A program made the translations under genes and the position numbers. This document shows, one piece after another, positions 42,481 through 50,150 of a DNA stretch of 64,000 bases. Each line of letters begins with the position of its first letter. Positions within the stretch are counted from its first letter, which is position 1. Source of the DNA: Vibrio rotiferianus CAIM 577 = LMG 21460. GTDB taxonomy: Bacteria > Pseudomonadota > Gammaproteobacteria > Enterobacterales > Vibrionaceae. The stretch spans positions 241,546 to 305,545 of the forward strand of contig NZ_APHW01000104.1 in the NCBI RefSeq assembly GCF_002741985.1, written 5' to 3'. Below the pieces are notes generated by a model. That model had not been told where the DNA came from and made no database searches. It saw nothing but the letters and a program-made list of their open reading frames with translations.

Positions 42481-43467
42481 ATGTACCAACAACGGATTGT
42501 GATTGACGGATTGCAGTACTGCAATTGGGATCGAGAATACTTCCAAACGCTGAAGGCGAGCGGTATTACGGCTGTGCATGCAACGATCGTTTATCACGAA
42601 AATGCACGCGAGACCTTAACTCGCTTTGCCGAATGGAACCTGAGATTCGAACAAAATGCAGACCTGATTATGCCTATTTACTCGATGGCTGACGTTGAGA
42701 CAGCTAAGGCCGAGGGTAAGGTTGGCGTCTTTTTTGGTGCGCAGAATTGTTCCCCAATTGACGATGAAATCGGCTTAATAGAAGTCATGCGTCGTCAAGG
42801 TTTGCTGATTATGCAGCTGACCTATAACAACCAAAGCTTGCTGGCGACAGGGTGCTATGAGCAGAACGACTCTGGTGTCACGCGTTTTGGTAAACAAGTC
42901 ATCGAAGAGATGAACCGTGTCGGGATGATCATCGATATGTCCCACAGCGCTGAGCGCTCAACGTTGGAAGCAATTGACCTTTCTTCACGTCCCATTTGTA
43001 TTAGTCACGCGAACCCAACGTTTGCTCATGATGCTCTGCGCAACAAATCGAACAAGGTCATTAAAGCGCTCACCGAACGTGGCGGCTTGATTGGCTTTAG
43101 TCTTTACCCATTCCATCTTCCAAACGGAAGCCAATGCACGCTAGAGGATTTCTGCCAAATGGTCGCGAAAACAGCTGACCTGTTCGGTGTGGATCATTTA
43201 GGCATCGGCAGTGACCTTTGTTTAAACCAACCACAGCAAGTGCTTGAGTGGATGCGCAACGGTCGTTGGTCGAAAGCAATGGATTATGGCGAAGGCTCAG
43301 CAAACAACGCTGGTTGGCCTGATGCGTTGCCTTGGTTTAGTGGCAGTAAAGGGATGGAGAACATTTACAACGGCTTGATGCGTCATGGATTCAGTGAATC
43401 CGAGGCAGGAAAAATCCTGGGTGAGAACTGGTTTAACTTCCTTAAAGAAGGGCTGGAGGCGAGCTAG
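42481..43467 (+). CDS. M19 (renal dipeptidase)-like hydrolase with altered metal site
   Basis: A 328-residue amidohydrolase-type TIM barrel of the membrane-dipeptidase family. It keeps the second pair of zinc ligands (IDMSHSAERS and CISHANP) and GIGSDL. The N-terminal H-x-D of true M19 dipeptidases reads IDGLQYCNW, and the bridging Glu segment reads VFFGAQNCSP. Three of the five canonical ligands are therefore gone. I recall a subfamily with this same DGLQY / FFG.QNCSP signature near glycine-betaine or dimethylglycine catabolic genes in Pseudomonas. Dipeptidase activity is doubtful. ATG at 42481 has AAGGAG upstream. Confidence 0.8.
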   Translation: MYQQRIVIDGLQYCNWDREYFQTLKASGITAVHATIVYHENARETLTRFAEWNLRFEQNADLIMPIYSMADVETAKAEGKVGVFFGAQNCSPIDDEIGLIEVMRRQGLLIMQLTYNNQSLLATGCYEQNDSGVTRFGKQVIEEMNRVGMIIDMSHSAERSTLEAIDLSSRPICISHANPTFAHDALRNKSNKVIKALTERGGLIGFSLYPFHLPNGSQCTLEDFCQMVAKTADLFGVDHLGIGSDLCLNQPQQVLEWMRNGRWSKAMDYGEGSANNAGWPDALPWFSGSKGMENIYNGLMRHGFSESEAGKILGENWFNFLKEGLEAS

Positions 43468-43581
43468 GTCGTAACCCAAATAAACATGGAATAGCTCGCT
43501 CAAAAAATAATAACAAGGCGAGTGTTAAAGTCACTTTTTGTAGCCGTTATGGCAGCTGCAATAAACCTCTGGAGTCAGAGT

Positions 43582-45186
43582 ATGTCTGATCTAACCAATA
43601 GCATGAAAGCTTCAACGATGAGCGTGTCATCAAAGAAGCACCAAGCAAAACACAACGACACTTCAGCAACGGAAAATTCACCGGATAAGTTAGGGTTAAG
43701 TAACCCGGCACTTTGGTATAGCGGTGGCTTTATTGCCTTATTCGTCGCTATCGCGCTTTACGATGGAGAGTTGTTATCAACGTTAGTTAATACGGGATTT
43801 GCGTGGTCAGTCAAAGTCTTCGGCCCGTACTGGCAGATACTGCTTCTTCTCACTTTTCTTATTGGTCTTGGCTTGGCTGCAGGGCGAACAGGCAAGGTGA
43901 TTTTAGGCGGAACAACGAAGCCAGAAATGGACGGGTTTCGTTGGATGGCAATCATCTTCTGTACGCTTTTAGCTGGCGGCGGCGTATTTTGGGCGGCGGC
44001 AGAGCCTATCGCGCACTACGTGAGTCCTCCACCTTTGTATGGTCCGCAAGACAATCCACAGCAGGGTGCAGTGAACGCACTATCGCAATCTTTCATGCAC
44101 TGGGGTTTTCTAGCGTGGGCGATTGTTGGCAGCTTAACGTCTATCGTGGTCATGCATTTACACTACGATAAAGGCCTGCCGTTAAAACCTCGAATCTTGC
44201 TTTATCCAGTGTTGGGTGAGCGAGCGCTAAAAGGTCAGACAGGGGCATTGATTGACGCATGTTGCATCATCGCTGTAGCGGCAGGGACGATTGGACCGAT
44301 TGGCTTCCTAGGTTTACAGGTTAGCTACGCGTTAAATGCGCTGTTTGATATCCCAGATGGCTTTACTACACAGTTGATCATCATCTTATTTGCGATTATG
44401 TTGTACACCGTATCTGCTTTAAGTGGCTTAAACCGCGGCATGCAAATGCTGAGTCGCTACAACGTGATTCTTGCGCTGGTATTGATGGCTTACATCCTTC
44501 TCTTTGGCCCGACAGATTTTATCTTCAATGGTTACATTCAAGGCGTGGGCAGCATGTTGGATAACTTCATCCCAATGGCAACCTACCGTGGTGATGAAGG
44601 TTGGTTGAGCTGGTGGACAGTATTCTTTTGGGGCTGGTTCTTGGGCTACGGACCGATGATGGCAATCTTCATTGCACGTATCTCTCGTGGTCGCAGTATT
44701 CGTCAAATCATCTCGACGATAAGCATCGTTGCTCCGCTTACCACGTGTTTTTGGTTCACCATTGTTGGTGGCTCTGGCCTAGCGTTTGAAATTGCCAATC
44801 CGGGCAGTGTGAGCGCAGCATTTGAAGGCTTCAACTTACCGGGCGCGTTACTCGCAGTGACTCAACAACTGCCGATGCCAATGTTGGTTTCCATCTTGTT
44901 CTTGATTTTGACCACCATCTTCATCGTTACCACCGGTGACTCAATGACGTACACCATCAGTGTGGTGATCAGTGGTGAGACAGAACCGAATGCGATTATT
45001 CGTACTTTCTGGGGCGTGGCTATGGGTATCACGGCGTTGATTCTCATCTCTCTTGGCTCTGGTGGTATATCAGCCCTGCAATCCTTCATCGTGATTACGG
45101 CCGTTCCAGTGTCATTAATACTGTTACCGTCACTTTGGAATGCACCGCAGATCGCTATGAAGATGGCGAAGGAGCAAGGGCTATAA
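43582..45186 (+). CDS. BCCT-family betaine/carnitine/choline-type transporter
   Basis: Inner-membrane secondary transporter with 12 helices, 534 residues from the ATG at 43582 (GGAG upstream). A GTG at 43522 would add a spurious hydrophobic leader. BCCT landmarks are VFWAAAEPIAHY in TM3, QSFMHWGFLAWAI in TM4, and FFWGWFLGYGPMMAIFIARISRGRSIRQ in TM8. The TM8 aromatic box, usually WAWWISWSPF, is changed to WGWFLGYGPM, so the substrate may not be glycine betaine. No extended osmosensory tail is present, favouring a nutrient-uptake role for this operon. Confidence 0.88.
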   Translation: MSDLTNSMKASTMSVSSKKHQAKHNDTSATENSPDKLGLSNPALWYSGGFIALFVAIALYDGELLSTLVNTGFAWSVKVFGPYWQILLLLTFLIGLGLAAGRTGKVILGGTTKPEMDGFRWMAIIFCTLLAGGGVFWAAAEPIAHYVSPPPLYGPQDNPQQGAVNALSQSFMHWGFLAWAIVGSLTSIVVMHLHYDKGLPLKPRILLYPVLGERALKGQTGALIDACCIIAVAAGTIGPIGFLGLQVSYALNALFDIPDGFTTQLIIILFAIMLYTVSALSGLNRGMQMLSRYNVILALVLMAYILLFGPTDFIFNGYIQGVGSMLDNFIPMATYRGDEGWLSWWTVFFWGWFLGYGPMMAIFIARISRGRSIRQIISTISIVAPLTTCFWFTIVGGSGLAFEIANPGSVSAAFEGFNLPGALLAVTQQLPMPMLVSILFLILTTIFIVTTGDSMTYTISVVISGETEPNAIIRTFWGVAMGITALILISLGSGGISALQSFIVITAVPVSLILLPSLWNAPQIAMKMAKEQGL

Positions 45187-45225
45187 CTACGGTAATAACA
45201 AAAAGATCAAACCCAATAACGTGGC

Positions 45226-45264
45226 GCTTGTGTGGGTGAATCCTCCCCACACCCGCACAAGCCC
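45226..45264 (+). terminator. Strong hairpin between the BCCT and 579-residue genes
   Basis: A 13-bp stem GCTTGTGTGGGTG / CACCCGCACAAGC with one wobble pair. The following T-run is poor (CCTTATTCTT). It lies inside what otherwise looks like one operon and could reduce expression of the two downstream genes, or act as a processing site. Confidence 0.55.
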
Positions 45265-45298
45265 TTATTCTTACAATAAAAAATAGGTGGTGAGCAAA

Positions 45299-47038
45299 AT
45301 GGATGCACATCGTTCTACTTACACTGAAACAACACTTCGCAACGCTGCAATTGTGATGGCACCAGATAGGCTAGGGGCTATGCACCAAAATCGAATCAGC
45401 TTTGTACGAAGCTTGATCCGAAAAATGGCGAGTCAGGAATGGCGAGTGAGCAAGCATGAGTGGCAATTGTGTCCACGCGGTTTTGGTCATGTAATTTACA
45501 AATTAGTGACGCCGGAACACGTTTATCACTTGGTTGTTTTTTGCGATGAAATTGCTGATGAAGAGCGCAATGATCGCGTTATCGCCGAGAAGTGGGATGT
45601 CACCTTTGCTCTTGTGAAAGGGGATGTCCATGTCGAGCTTTTAGAACAGCTAAGAGCTAATGTGCCTTTGCAAGAAGCGGGGCGCAATCCAAACAACGTG
45701 CTTGTTCTTGCTCGTGCGAATAAGAGTGTTCGTGTGTTTGAACACATCGTGAATGCTCTTTCTAAAGGTGAGCAGCCAGAGCCTTCGGAACTGGCAGAAG
45801 TGGGTTACATCCTAAGAACCACCGCCGTTTATGGTAACGGTAAATTTGGTATTGCCGATTTTAAACTGCTGGAGAACAACCCTGATTTCAACCAGTCGTT
45901 CAGTGCACAGATGTGTGCCGTTTATATGCTGCGTGAATTCAGTTTAGATTGGGTTCATTACCTTGCTGCGATAAAAGGCGGAGATAATGCAGTTGCACTT
46001 CACAAAGGTCTGCAGCGTTATCTCGGTGTAGGGAATGCAACTGGCTTGGGTATGGCGCCATATTTAATCAACCATCCATGTATTGTCGACCAATGGATGA
46101 CATCACGTGAGCGTGCTATTGCCAATGTGCTTGCCATGCCATGTGAACCTACCGAGTTAGAGCTGCCGTTAAAAGCCCTGCTAAAAAAAGCACAGCGACA
46201 CTTAGAGCAAGTGATAACAATCAATGAACATCAAGATCAGCTTAATCATCAAGCGATTGCTGATCTCCAAGCGCTACAAATTAACTTAAATGCTTTGATG
46301 GCAGAGCACTCGAATTGGGCAAGCTTGATCAAACAAACCACAACCATGAGTTTGGAAGCCCAAGAAATCCTAACTTCATGTTTGATCGAGCTTTACCCGT
46401 CTTTGGTTGATGAATTTGAAAACCAAATGAACACCGATGAGTCACTCTCTATTCCTGGTGGAAAAAGCGTTCAAGATGTTTTGCAAATACTAGAGAGCAA
46501 ATACCGTTGGTCAATCGATGCTGACTACACGTTACCAGAGAACAACTATTGGTTCTGGTATCGCTCGCAAGACAAAGAAGAACCGAGGCTAGGCATTCGT
46601 GGGGAAGAAATCGGTGAAGAACGTGAGTTGCCACTCGATATAGGGCGACAAGTGAACCGCCTCTACCATGCGCTGCAAACGTGCCAGCCAGAAACATCGT
46701 TGGCGGAGTTCTTACTGCAGCATCCACAGTATCGTGCAATCACTCGTCGTGTATGGACGCTCGGCAATCGAGAAATGGGCGATATCCAGATGAACGTGCT
46801 ACGTGAAGACGCACTGCCGATGCATCTACTACGCTGTAAGTTAGCAATCTTTGGTGCGACTAAGTTTGATCCGCGTTCAGACCGATGGGTGCGCGTGACC
46901 TTCTTCCAAGGCGCACCATTGCTTGATGAGATTCAGGACCCGCGTTTCAGCGATACGTGGATTTTCCCAACCATGCCAGAGCGTGAAGAAATCGCGCAAA
47001 GCGACAATCAAAAAATCAGTGGAGGTTTTGCATTATGA
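45299..47038 (+). CDS. Conserved protein of unknown function (579 residues)
   Basis: I recognise no named domain. Visible landmarks: an N-terminal basic region (RNAAIVMAPDRLGAMHQNRISFVRSLIRKM), a conserved-looking GFGHVIYKLVTPEHVYHLVVFCD strand pair, NVPLQEAGRNPNNVLVLARANKSVRVFE, VGYILRTTAVYGNGKFGIAD, and a C-terminal region ending in DTWIFPTMPEREE. There is no signal peptide or membrane helix, so it is cytoplasmic. ATG at 45299 (GGTGG upstream) is preferred over GTG at 45287. It overlaps the DUF3726 gene by four bases, so the two are translationally coupled and probably partners. I recall related proteins in marine proteobacterial catabolic clusters, always uncharacterised. Likely an enzyme of the amine pathway; this is inference. 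Confidence 0.75.
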   Translation: MDAHRSTYTETTLRNAAIVMAPDRLGAMHQNRISFVRSLIRKMASQEWRVSKHEWQLCPRGFGHVIYKLVTPEHVYHLVVFCDEIADEERNDRVIAEKWDVTFALVKGDVHVELLEQLRANVPLQEAGRNPNNVLVLARANKSVRVFEHIVNALSKGEQPEPSELAEVGYILRTTAVYGNGKFGIADFKLLENNPDFNQSFSAQMCAVYMLREFSLDWVHYLAAIKGGDNAVALHKGLQRYLGVGNATGLGMAPYLINHPCIVDQWMTSRERAIANVLAMPCEPTELELPLKALLKKAQRHLEQVITINEHQDQLNHQAIADLQALQINLNALMAEHSNWASLIKQTTTMSLEAQEILTSCLIELYPSLVDEFENQMNTDESLSIPGGKSVQDVLQILESKYRWSIDADYTLPENNYWFWYRSQDKEEPRLGIRGEEIGEERELPLDIGRQVNRLYHALQTCQPETSLAEFLLQHPQYRAITRRVWTLGNREMGDIQMNVLREDALPMHLLRCKLAIFGATKFDPRSDRWVRVTFFQGAPLLDEIQDPRFSDTWIFPTMPEREEIAQSDNQKISGGFAL

Positions 47039-47766
47039 TCGTCTCGCATAACGAGCTGGTAGCAGCAGTAAACAAAGCTTTTCTTGGTATGCGCCGTCAT
47101 TGCGGTGAAGCTGATGTGATTGCCAATATGGTTGCGGATCTGCAAATGGTGGGTTTGCACGGCGTGCGTCACTTCAACAACGCCAGTCTGTTTCTCAACT
47201 TAGATTCAGATTGTGCGGTCAGCATTACGAGTAACACCGACTCTCATATCGAAGTTGAGTTACACAATGGTAGTATCGCCTGTCATTTACCTGCAGTGTT
47301 GGATTTTGCGCTTGAGAAAATGGTCAGCAGTAAGAGCGTTACCATCACACTGAAACAATGCCACAACCGTTGGCTAGCATTTAGTGAGTTAGCTCGATTG
47401 TCTGCCAAGGGGATAGCCTGTCGTGCCCAATGGGTGAATGGTACCAGCCCCAAACGCACCTTATATGTGTTAAATCGAGGTCACATTGCACCAGAAGTCT
47501 TCTTTTCCGATCAAATTGAAGACAACAGTACCGATTATCACAGTATGACGATAGAGCTTGCCGTAACGGATTTTGATATCGAAGCAAGTTCACAAGGTTA
47601 CGCAATTCATATTGATGGAGATAAACTGAATCGTGCGCAGAAAACGTCGTGGGAAGAGGGTATCTTTGTTGAAGACGCAGAATGGGAAGCACTTAAACAA
47701 ACTGCCACAGTCTTCCTTGTTGAGAACAGTGAACGCTCGGTACAAGGCGCGGGCGAGTTAGTGTAG
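47035..47766 (+). CDS. DUF3726-like protein
   Basis: 243 residues, start overlapping the previous stop (ATGA). The N-terminal helix SHNELVAAVNKAFLGMRRHCGEADVIANMVADLQMVGLHG fits the DUF3726 pattern (S-N-E...KA..G.....G.A......L...G..G). The remainder is beta-rich without recognisable catalytic motifs. No signal peptide. It always-coupled layout with the 579-residue protein suggests a two-component enzyme or an enzyme plus assembly factor. A good terminator follows 30 bp downstream, ending the cluster. Confidence 0.6.
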   Translation: MIVSHNELVAAVNKAFLGMRRHCGEADVIANMVADLQMVGLHGVRHFNNASLFLNLDSDCAVSITSNTDSHIEVELHNGSIACHLPAVLDFALEKMVSSKSVTITLKQCHNRWLAFSELARLSAKGIACRAQWVNGTSPKRTLYVLNRGHIAPEVFFSDQIEDNSTDYHSMTIELAVTDFDIEASSQGYAIHIDGDKLNRAQKTSWEEGIFVEDAEWEALKQTATVFLVENSERSVQGAGELV

Positions 47767-47796
47767 CGCAACCAAATCGGAATCACTGAAAATAGA

Positions 47797-47825
47797 AAAA
47801 GAGGTAGCTGAATGCTGCCTCTTTT
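47797..47825 (+). terminator. Terminator of the ridA-DUF3726 cluster
   Basis: Stem AAAAGAGGTAGC / GCTGCCTCTTTT with one mismatch and a five-base loop; T4 lies within the stem end. Confidence 0.8.
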
Positions 47826-47900
47826 CGTTTAAGAATAAAGTAGGATCATGACGCTCAACTACGCTAATGACAGGTTGTTTGCATGACGAAGGAGAATCAA

Positions 47901-48143
47901 ATGAGCACCATGCAAATCGCTATAGAGGAGAATAAGCGCAATGCCATTGCCTTCTATGAGATAGCATATCGAGGAAAGCTGAGAAAAGCGGTCGAGCTGT
48001 ACGTGGGGGATGACTACATTCAGCACAATCCGTTGGTGGAGCCATTTATCGCTTATTTCGAGCGGATGCAGGAAGAGTATCCCAACAAAGACATTACGTT
48101 TGCTCGCGCAGTCGCAGAGGGGAATTTGGTAGCACTCCTTTGA
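47901..48143 (+). pseudogene. SnoaL/NTF2-like protein remnant
   Basis: The 80-codon frame begins with a good ribosome site (AAGGAG, ATG at 47901). It encodes the first half of a SnoaL-like domain: NKRNAIAFYEIAYRGKLRKAVELYVGDDYIQHNPLVEPF, then ITFARAVAEGNLVALL. Normal members continue for another 40-50 residues with a beta sheet. Just past the stop, another frame reads SFDIDGREAIF, similar to the ..F..DG.I.EHWD end of the family, so the second half seems to have suffered an internal deletion and frameshift. The fold of the truncated product would be incomplete. Confidence 0.55.
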
Positions 48144-48556
48144 TATTGACGGCAGGGAAGCTATCTTTCAGACATAGGTTTTTACGCTGCCATCGTGTGT
48201 TGTGGCTAGAGTCCAGTCAGATGGGACATGCCTGTTTACGGTTTGATCTTTGATCATAGCTTGCGTTCTATTTTTTGATGAATTCTTTATAAGACGAATA
48301 CGCTAAGAAAATCAGATTTATACAAAATGAGTCCTGCTTGTCTCAATGTTGAGCCTTGAATAATTGAGGAAATGCTCTTTGCGATTTTTTCTCAGAATGA
48401 GAGGCGCTCATTGATTTAGAACGGTATGAGAATAAGAGAATTATAAATTACATGGACGTTCATTTTTAAAGGAAGTAAGCCGAAGAGTTTGCTGTCATTT
48501 TTTTCAATGATGATGTCTTTTAATAGACTGAATTAAATAACTTTTCAGGAAATACG
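48144..48556. other. AT-rich intergenic region before the M15-like cassette
   Basis: About 410 bp with no gene seen apart from the SnoaL remnant at its start. Base composition shifts to AT-rich here and stays so through 49930, consistent with a transferred segment. No tRNA, integrase or clear inverted repeat was found at its edges. Confidence 0.5.
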
Positions 48557-49447
48557 ATGAAACTAATTAATTCAGTTGGTGTTGATGGGATCAACAATAA
48601 AAAGGATGTAGAGCTTGTGCAAATACTGTTGAATTCTGCGTCCTCTGAAGTGAGCTTGGAAGTGGACGGAAAATGCGGTAAGAAAACAAAAAGCGCAATA
48701 GTTTCCTATCAAAGGAAGATCATGCCTAAATGGAAGCCCGACGGAAGAGTTGATCCAAACGGCAGAACCTTTAGAGAATTGACAATGTATTATTCTAGTG
48801 AAGAAAAAGACAGAATTAACAAAGCTCGGTACCTAGGGACGAAGCCAACTCCTTCTCAAACAAAATCTCGAATAGATCTTTCACGCTTCAAGGTGACATA
48901 TAAAGCTTCTCTTAATTCAGAGAAGAGGATTGTAAGTAATTATGCTATCAAAATTATTAAGTTAGCTCTTGCTAGAGCCGGGCTAAGGAATGCTGTTGTT
49001 ACCAGTACTTTCCGGTTTCCCGTCGAACAAGCTTCAATAATGTATAGAAATGCGGAGATAAGCCTGAAAAGACAAAAGCAATTATATGGGAAAAATGGTG
49101 ACCTTGTCCTTGATGTTTATGAAAGAAACCGATCCAAGGCGAAGGCAGAAGTTATTGGAATGATGGTGGAAAAAATAGAAGAATTGTCTCATAAAGGTCA
49201 ATTTGTCTCGAAGCACTGTGCAACTATTGAACAGTACAAAAAGTACAACGTAATCGACATTGGATTGAACTCGACCAGAGCAGTCAATACGAGCACCTTT
49301 CATGCCGAAAAGTTGACAGAGTCTCTCCGTGTTTTGCAGCAAGATGGTTACATAAACCGCTTTATTGATGAAACGAGAAAGTCAAACCAGTGTTGGCATA
49401 TAGAAATTGTTCCAAACTCCAAAAAACTAGAGGTGTACTTCTCATGA
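48557..49447 (+). CDS. Peptidoglycan-binding/M15-like metallopeptidase, candidate antibacterial effector
   Basis: 296 residues without a signal peptide. Residues 1-75 form a peptidoglycan-binding-1-like three-helix domain (VELVQILLNS...VDGKCGKKTKSAIVSYQRK). Residues ~125-290 look like an M15 zinc D,D-/L,D-peptidase. The TSTFRFPVEQASIMYRNA helix corresponds to the SxxRxxxxQ motif, and H220 (SKHCAT), D234 (VIDIG) and H281 (CWHIEI) fit the HxxxD...H zinc triad, though the first His-Asp spacing is longer than in VanX or DacB types. A lytic enzyme with no export signal, overlapping a secreted small protein, is the layout of a type VI secretion effector and its immunity gene. AT-rich. No VgrG, Hcp or PAAR gene is present here. 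Confidence 0.7.
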   Translation: MKLINSVGVDGINNKKDVELVQILLNSASSEVSLEVDGKCGKKTKSAIVSYQRKIMPKWKPDGRVDPNGRTFRELTMYYSSEEKDRINKARYLGTKPTPSQTKSRIDLSRFKVTYKASLNSEKRIVSNYAIKIIKLALARAGLRNAVVTSTFRFPVEQASIMYRNAEISLKRQKQLYGKNGDLVLDVYERNRSKAKAEVIGMMVEKIEELSHKGQFVSKHCATIEQYKKYNVIDIGLNSTRAVNTSTFHAEKLTESLRVLQQDGYINRFIDETRKSNQCWHIEIVPNSKKLEVYFS

Positions 49448-49932
49448 TTCGACTCTATGCCTTCTTTTTTTTGACGATAATATTCTCCAGTTACACTCTT
49501 GCATGCGATAAAAGGTGGAGTGACTTCTCAGTAAAAAATTATGTTGAGCCGATAACTGTGAGTTTCAAAGATATTAAAACCGATGAACAAGTTGAACGTT
49601 ATTATTACGTTTTTCCGGATGGCGATTTGATTATTTTTGAGAGCAGGTATTGTCTCATAAATAACTTCAACTTTAGTTATCAAAGCTCTGACGTGAACAA
49701 TGAGCGTGTTGTGATTCGTATGAACCAATTGTTGAAACAGATTGCAGGCATGTATGACTTGAACTTCGAATCTAACTTTGTGAAGAGTTGGCTTGAAGGA
49801 ATGCCGCGTCTATATACTGAAGTCTCTTCGAAAACTGAAAACATAGATGTAGCAAGCGACATAAACAGCGATGAAAATCAGTTGCTCCCTTTCCAGGCAA
49901 CACTTTCAATCAGCATTGGTGGATTAGACTAA
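49444..49932 (+). CDS. Secreted small protein, candidate immunity protein
   Basis: 162 residues starting at 49444; a longer frame from 49390 lies inside the preceding gene. It overlaps the M15-like stop by four bases (ATGA). Signal peptide about 1-19 (LYAFFFLTIIFSSYTLA) followed by Cys, so it is either periplasmic or, if the LAC is read as a lipobox, a lipoprotein. The mature part is acidic and mixed alpha/beta, with no recognised family. Periplasmic location is what a protector against a cell-wall peptidase would need. Function inferred from layout only. Confidence 0.6.
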   Translation: MIRLYAFFFLTIIFSSYTLACDKRWSDFSVKNYVEPITVSFKDIKTDEQVERYYYVFPDGDLIIFESRYCLINNFNFSYQSSDVNNERVVIRMNQLLKQIAGMYDLNFESNFVKSWLEGMPRLYTEVSSKTENIDVASDINSDENQLLPFQATLSISIGGLD

Positions 49933-49952
49933 ATAGAGTTTCCATTGGACTG

Positions 49953-49981
49953 ATAAGCCAGCTTAGTCGCTGGCTTTTTTG
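49953..49981 (+). terminator. Terminator of the M15-like cassette
   Basis: Stem AGCCAGC / GCTGGCT with a six-base loop followed by T6. Confidence 0.88.
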
Positions 49982-50076
49982 ATCAACAAATACCGTTAAA
50001 ACCCCACTGATTACACCAGTGAGATACTCTGCAGTGTTGGTTGTTTCTTATACAAAAAATTAACAATCTAAATTTT

Positions 50077-50094
50077 TATACATTTTTATTGCAT
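50077..50094. promoter_or_regulatory. Possible ArgR box upstream of artP
   Basis: TATACATTTTTATTGCAT matches the 18-bp ARG-box pattern (WNTGAATWWWWATTCANW) at most positions; further AT-rich half-sites lie on both sides. Arginine repression of art genes is known in E. coli. The match is imperfect. Confidence 0.4.
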
Positions 50095-50150
50095 AAAATC
50101 TCTGTCTTGGTAGTATAAATCCCAAGTGACAATTAATGCAGTATGGCAGC

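Noticed and set aside
48144..49981. Full genomic island with integrase or att sites around the M15-like cassette
   Set aside because: No integrase, tRNA or flanking direct repeat was found; only base composition and a damaged neighbour hint at transfer.
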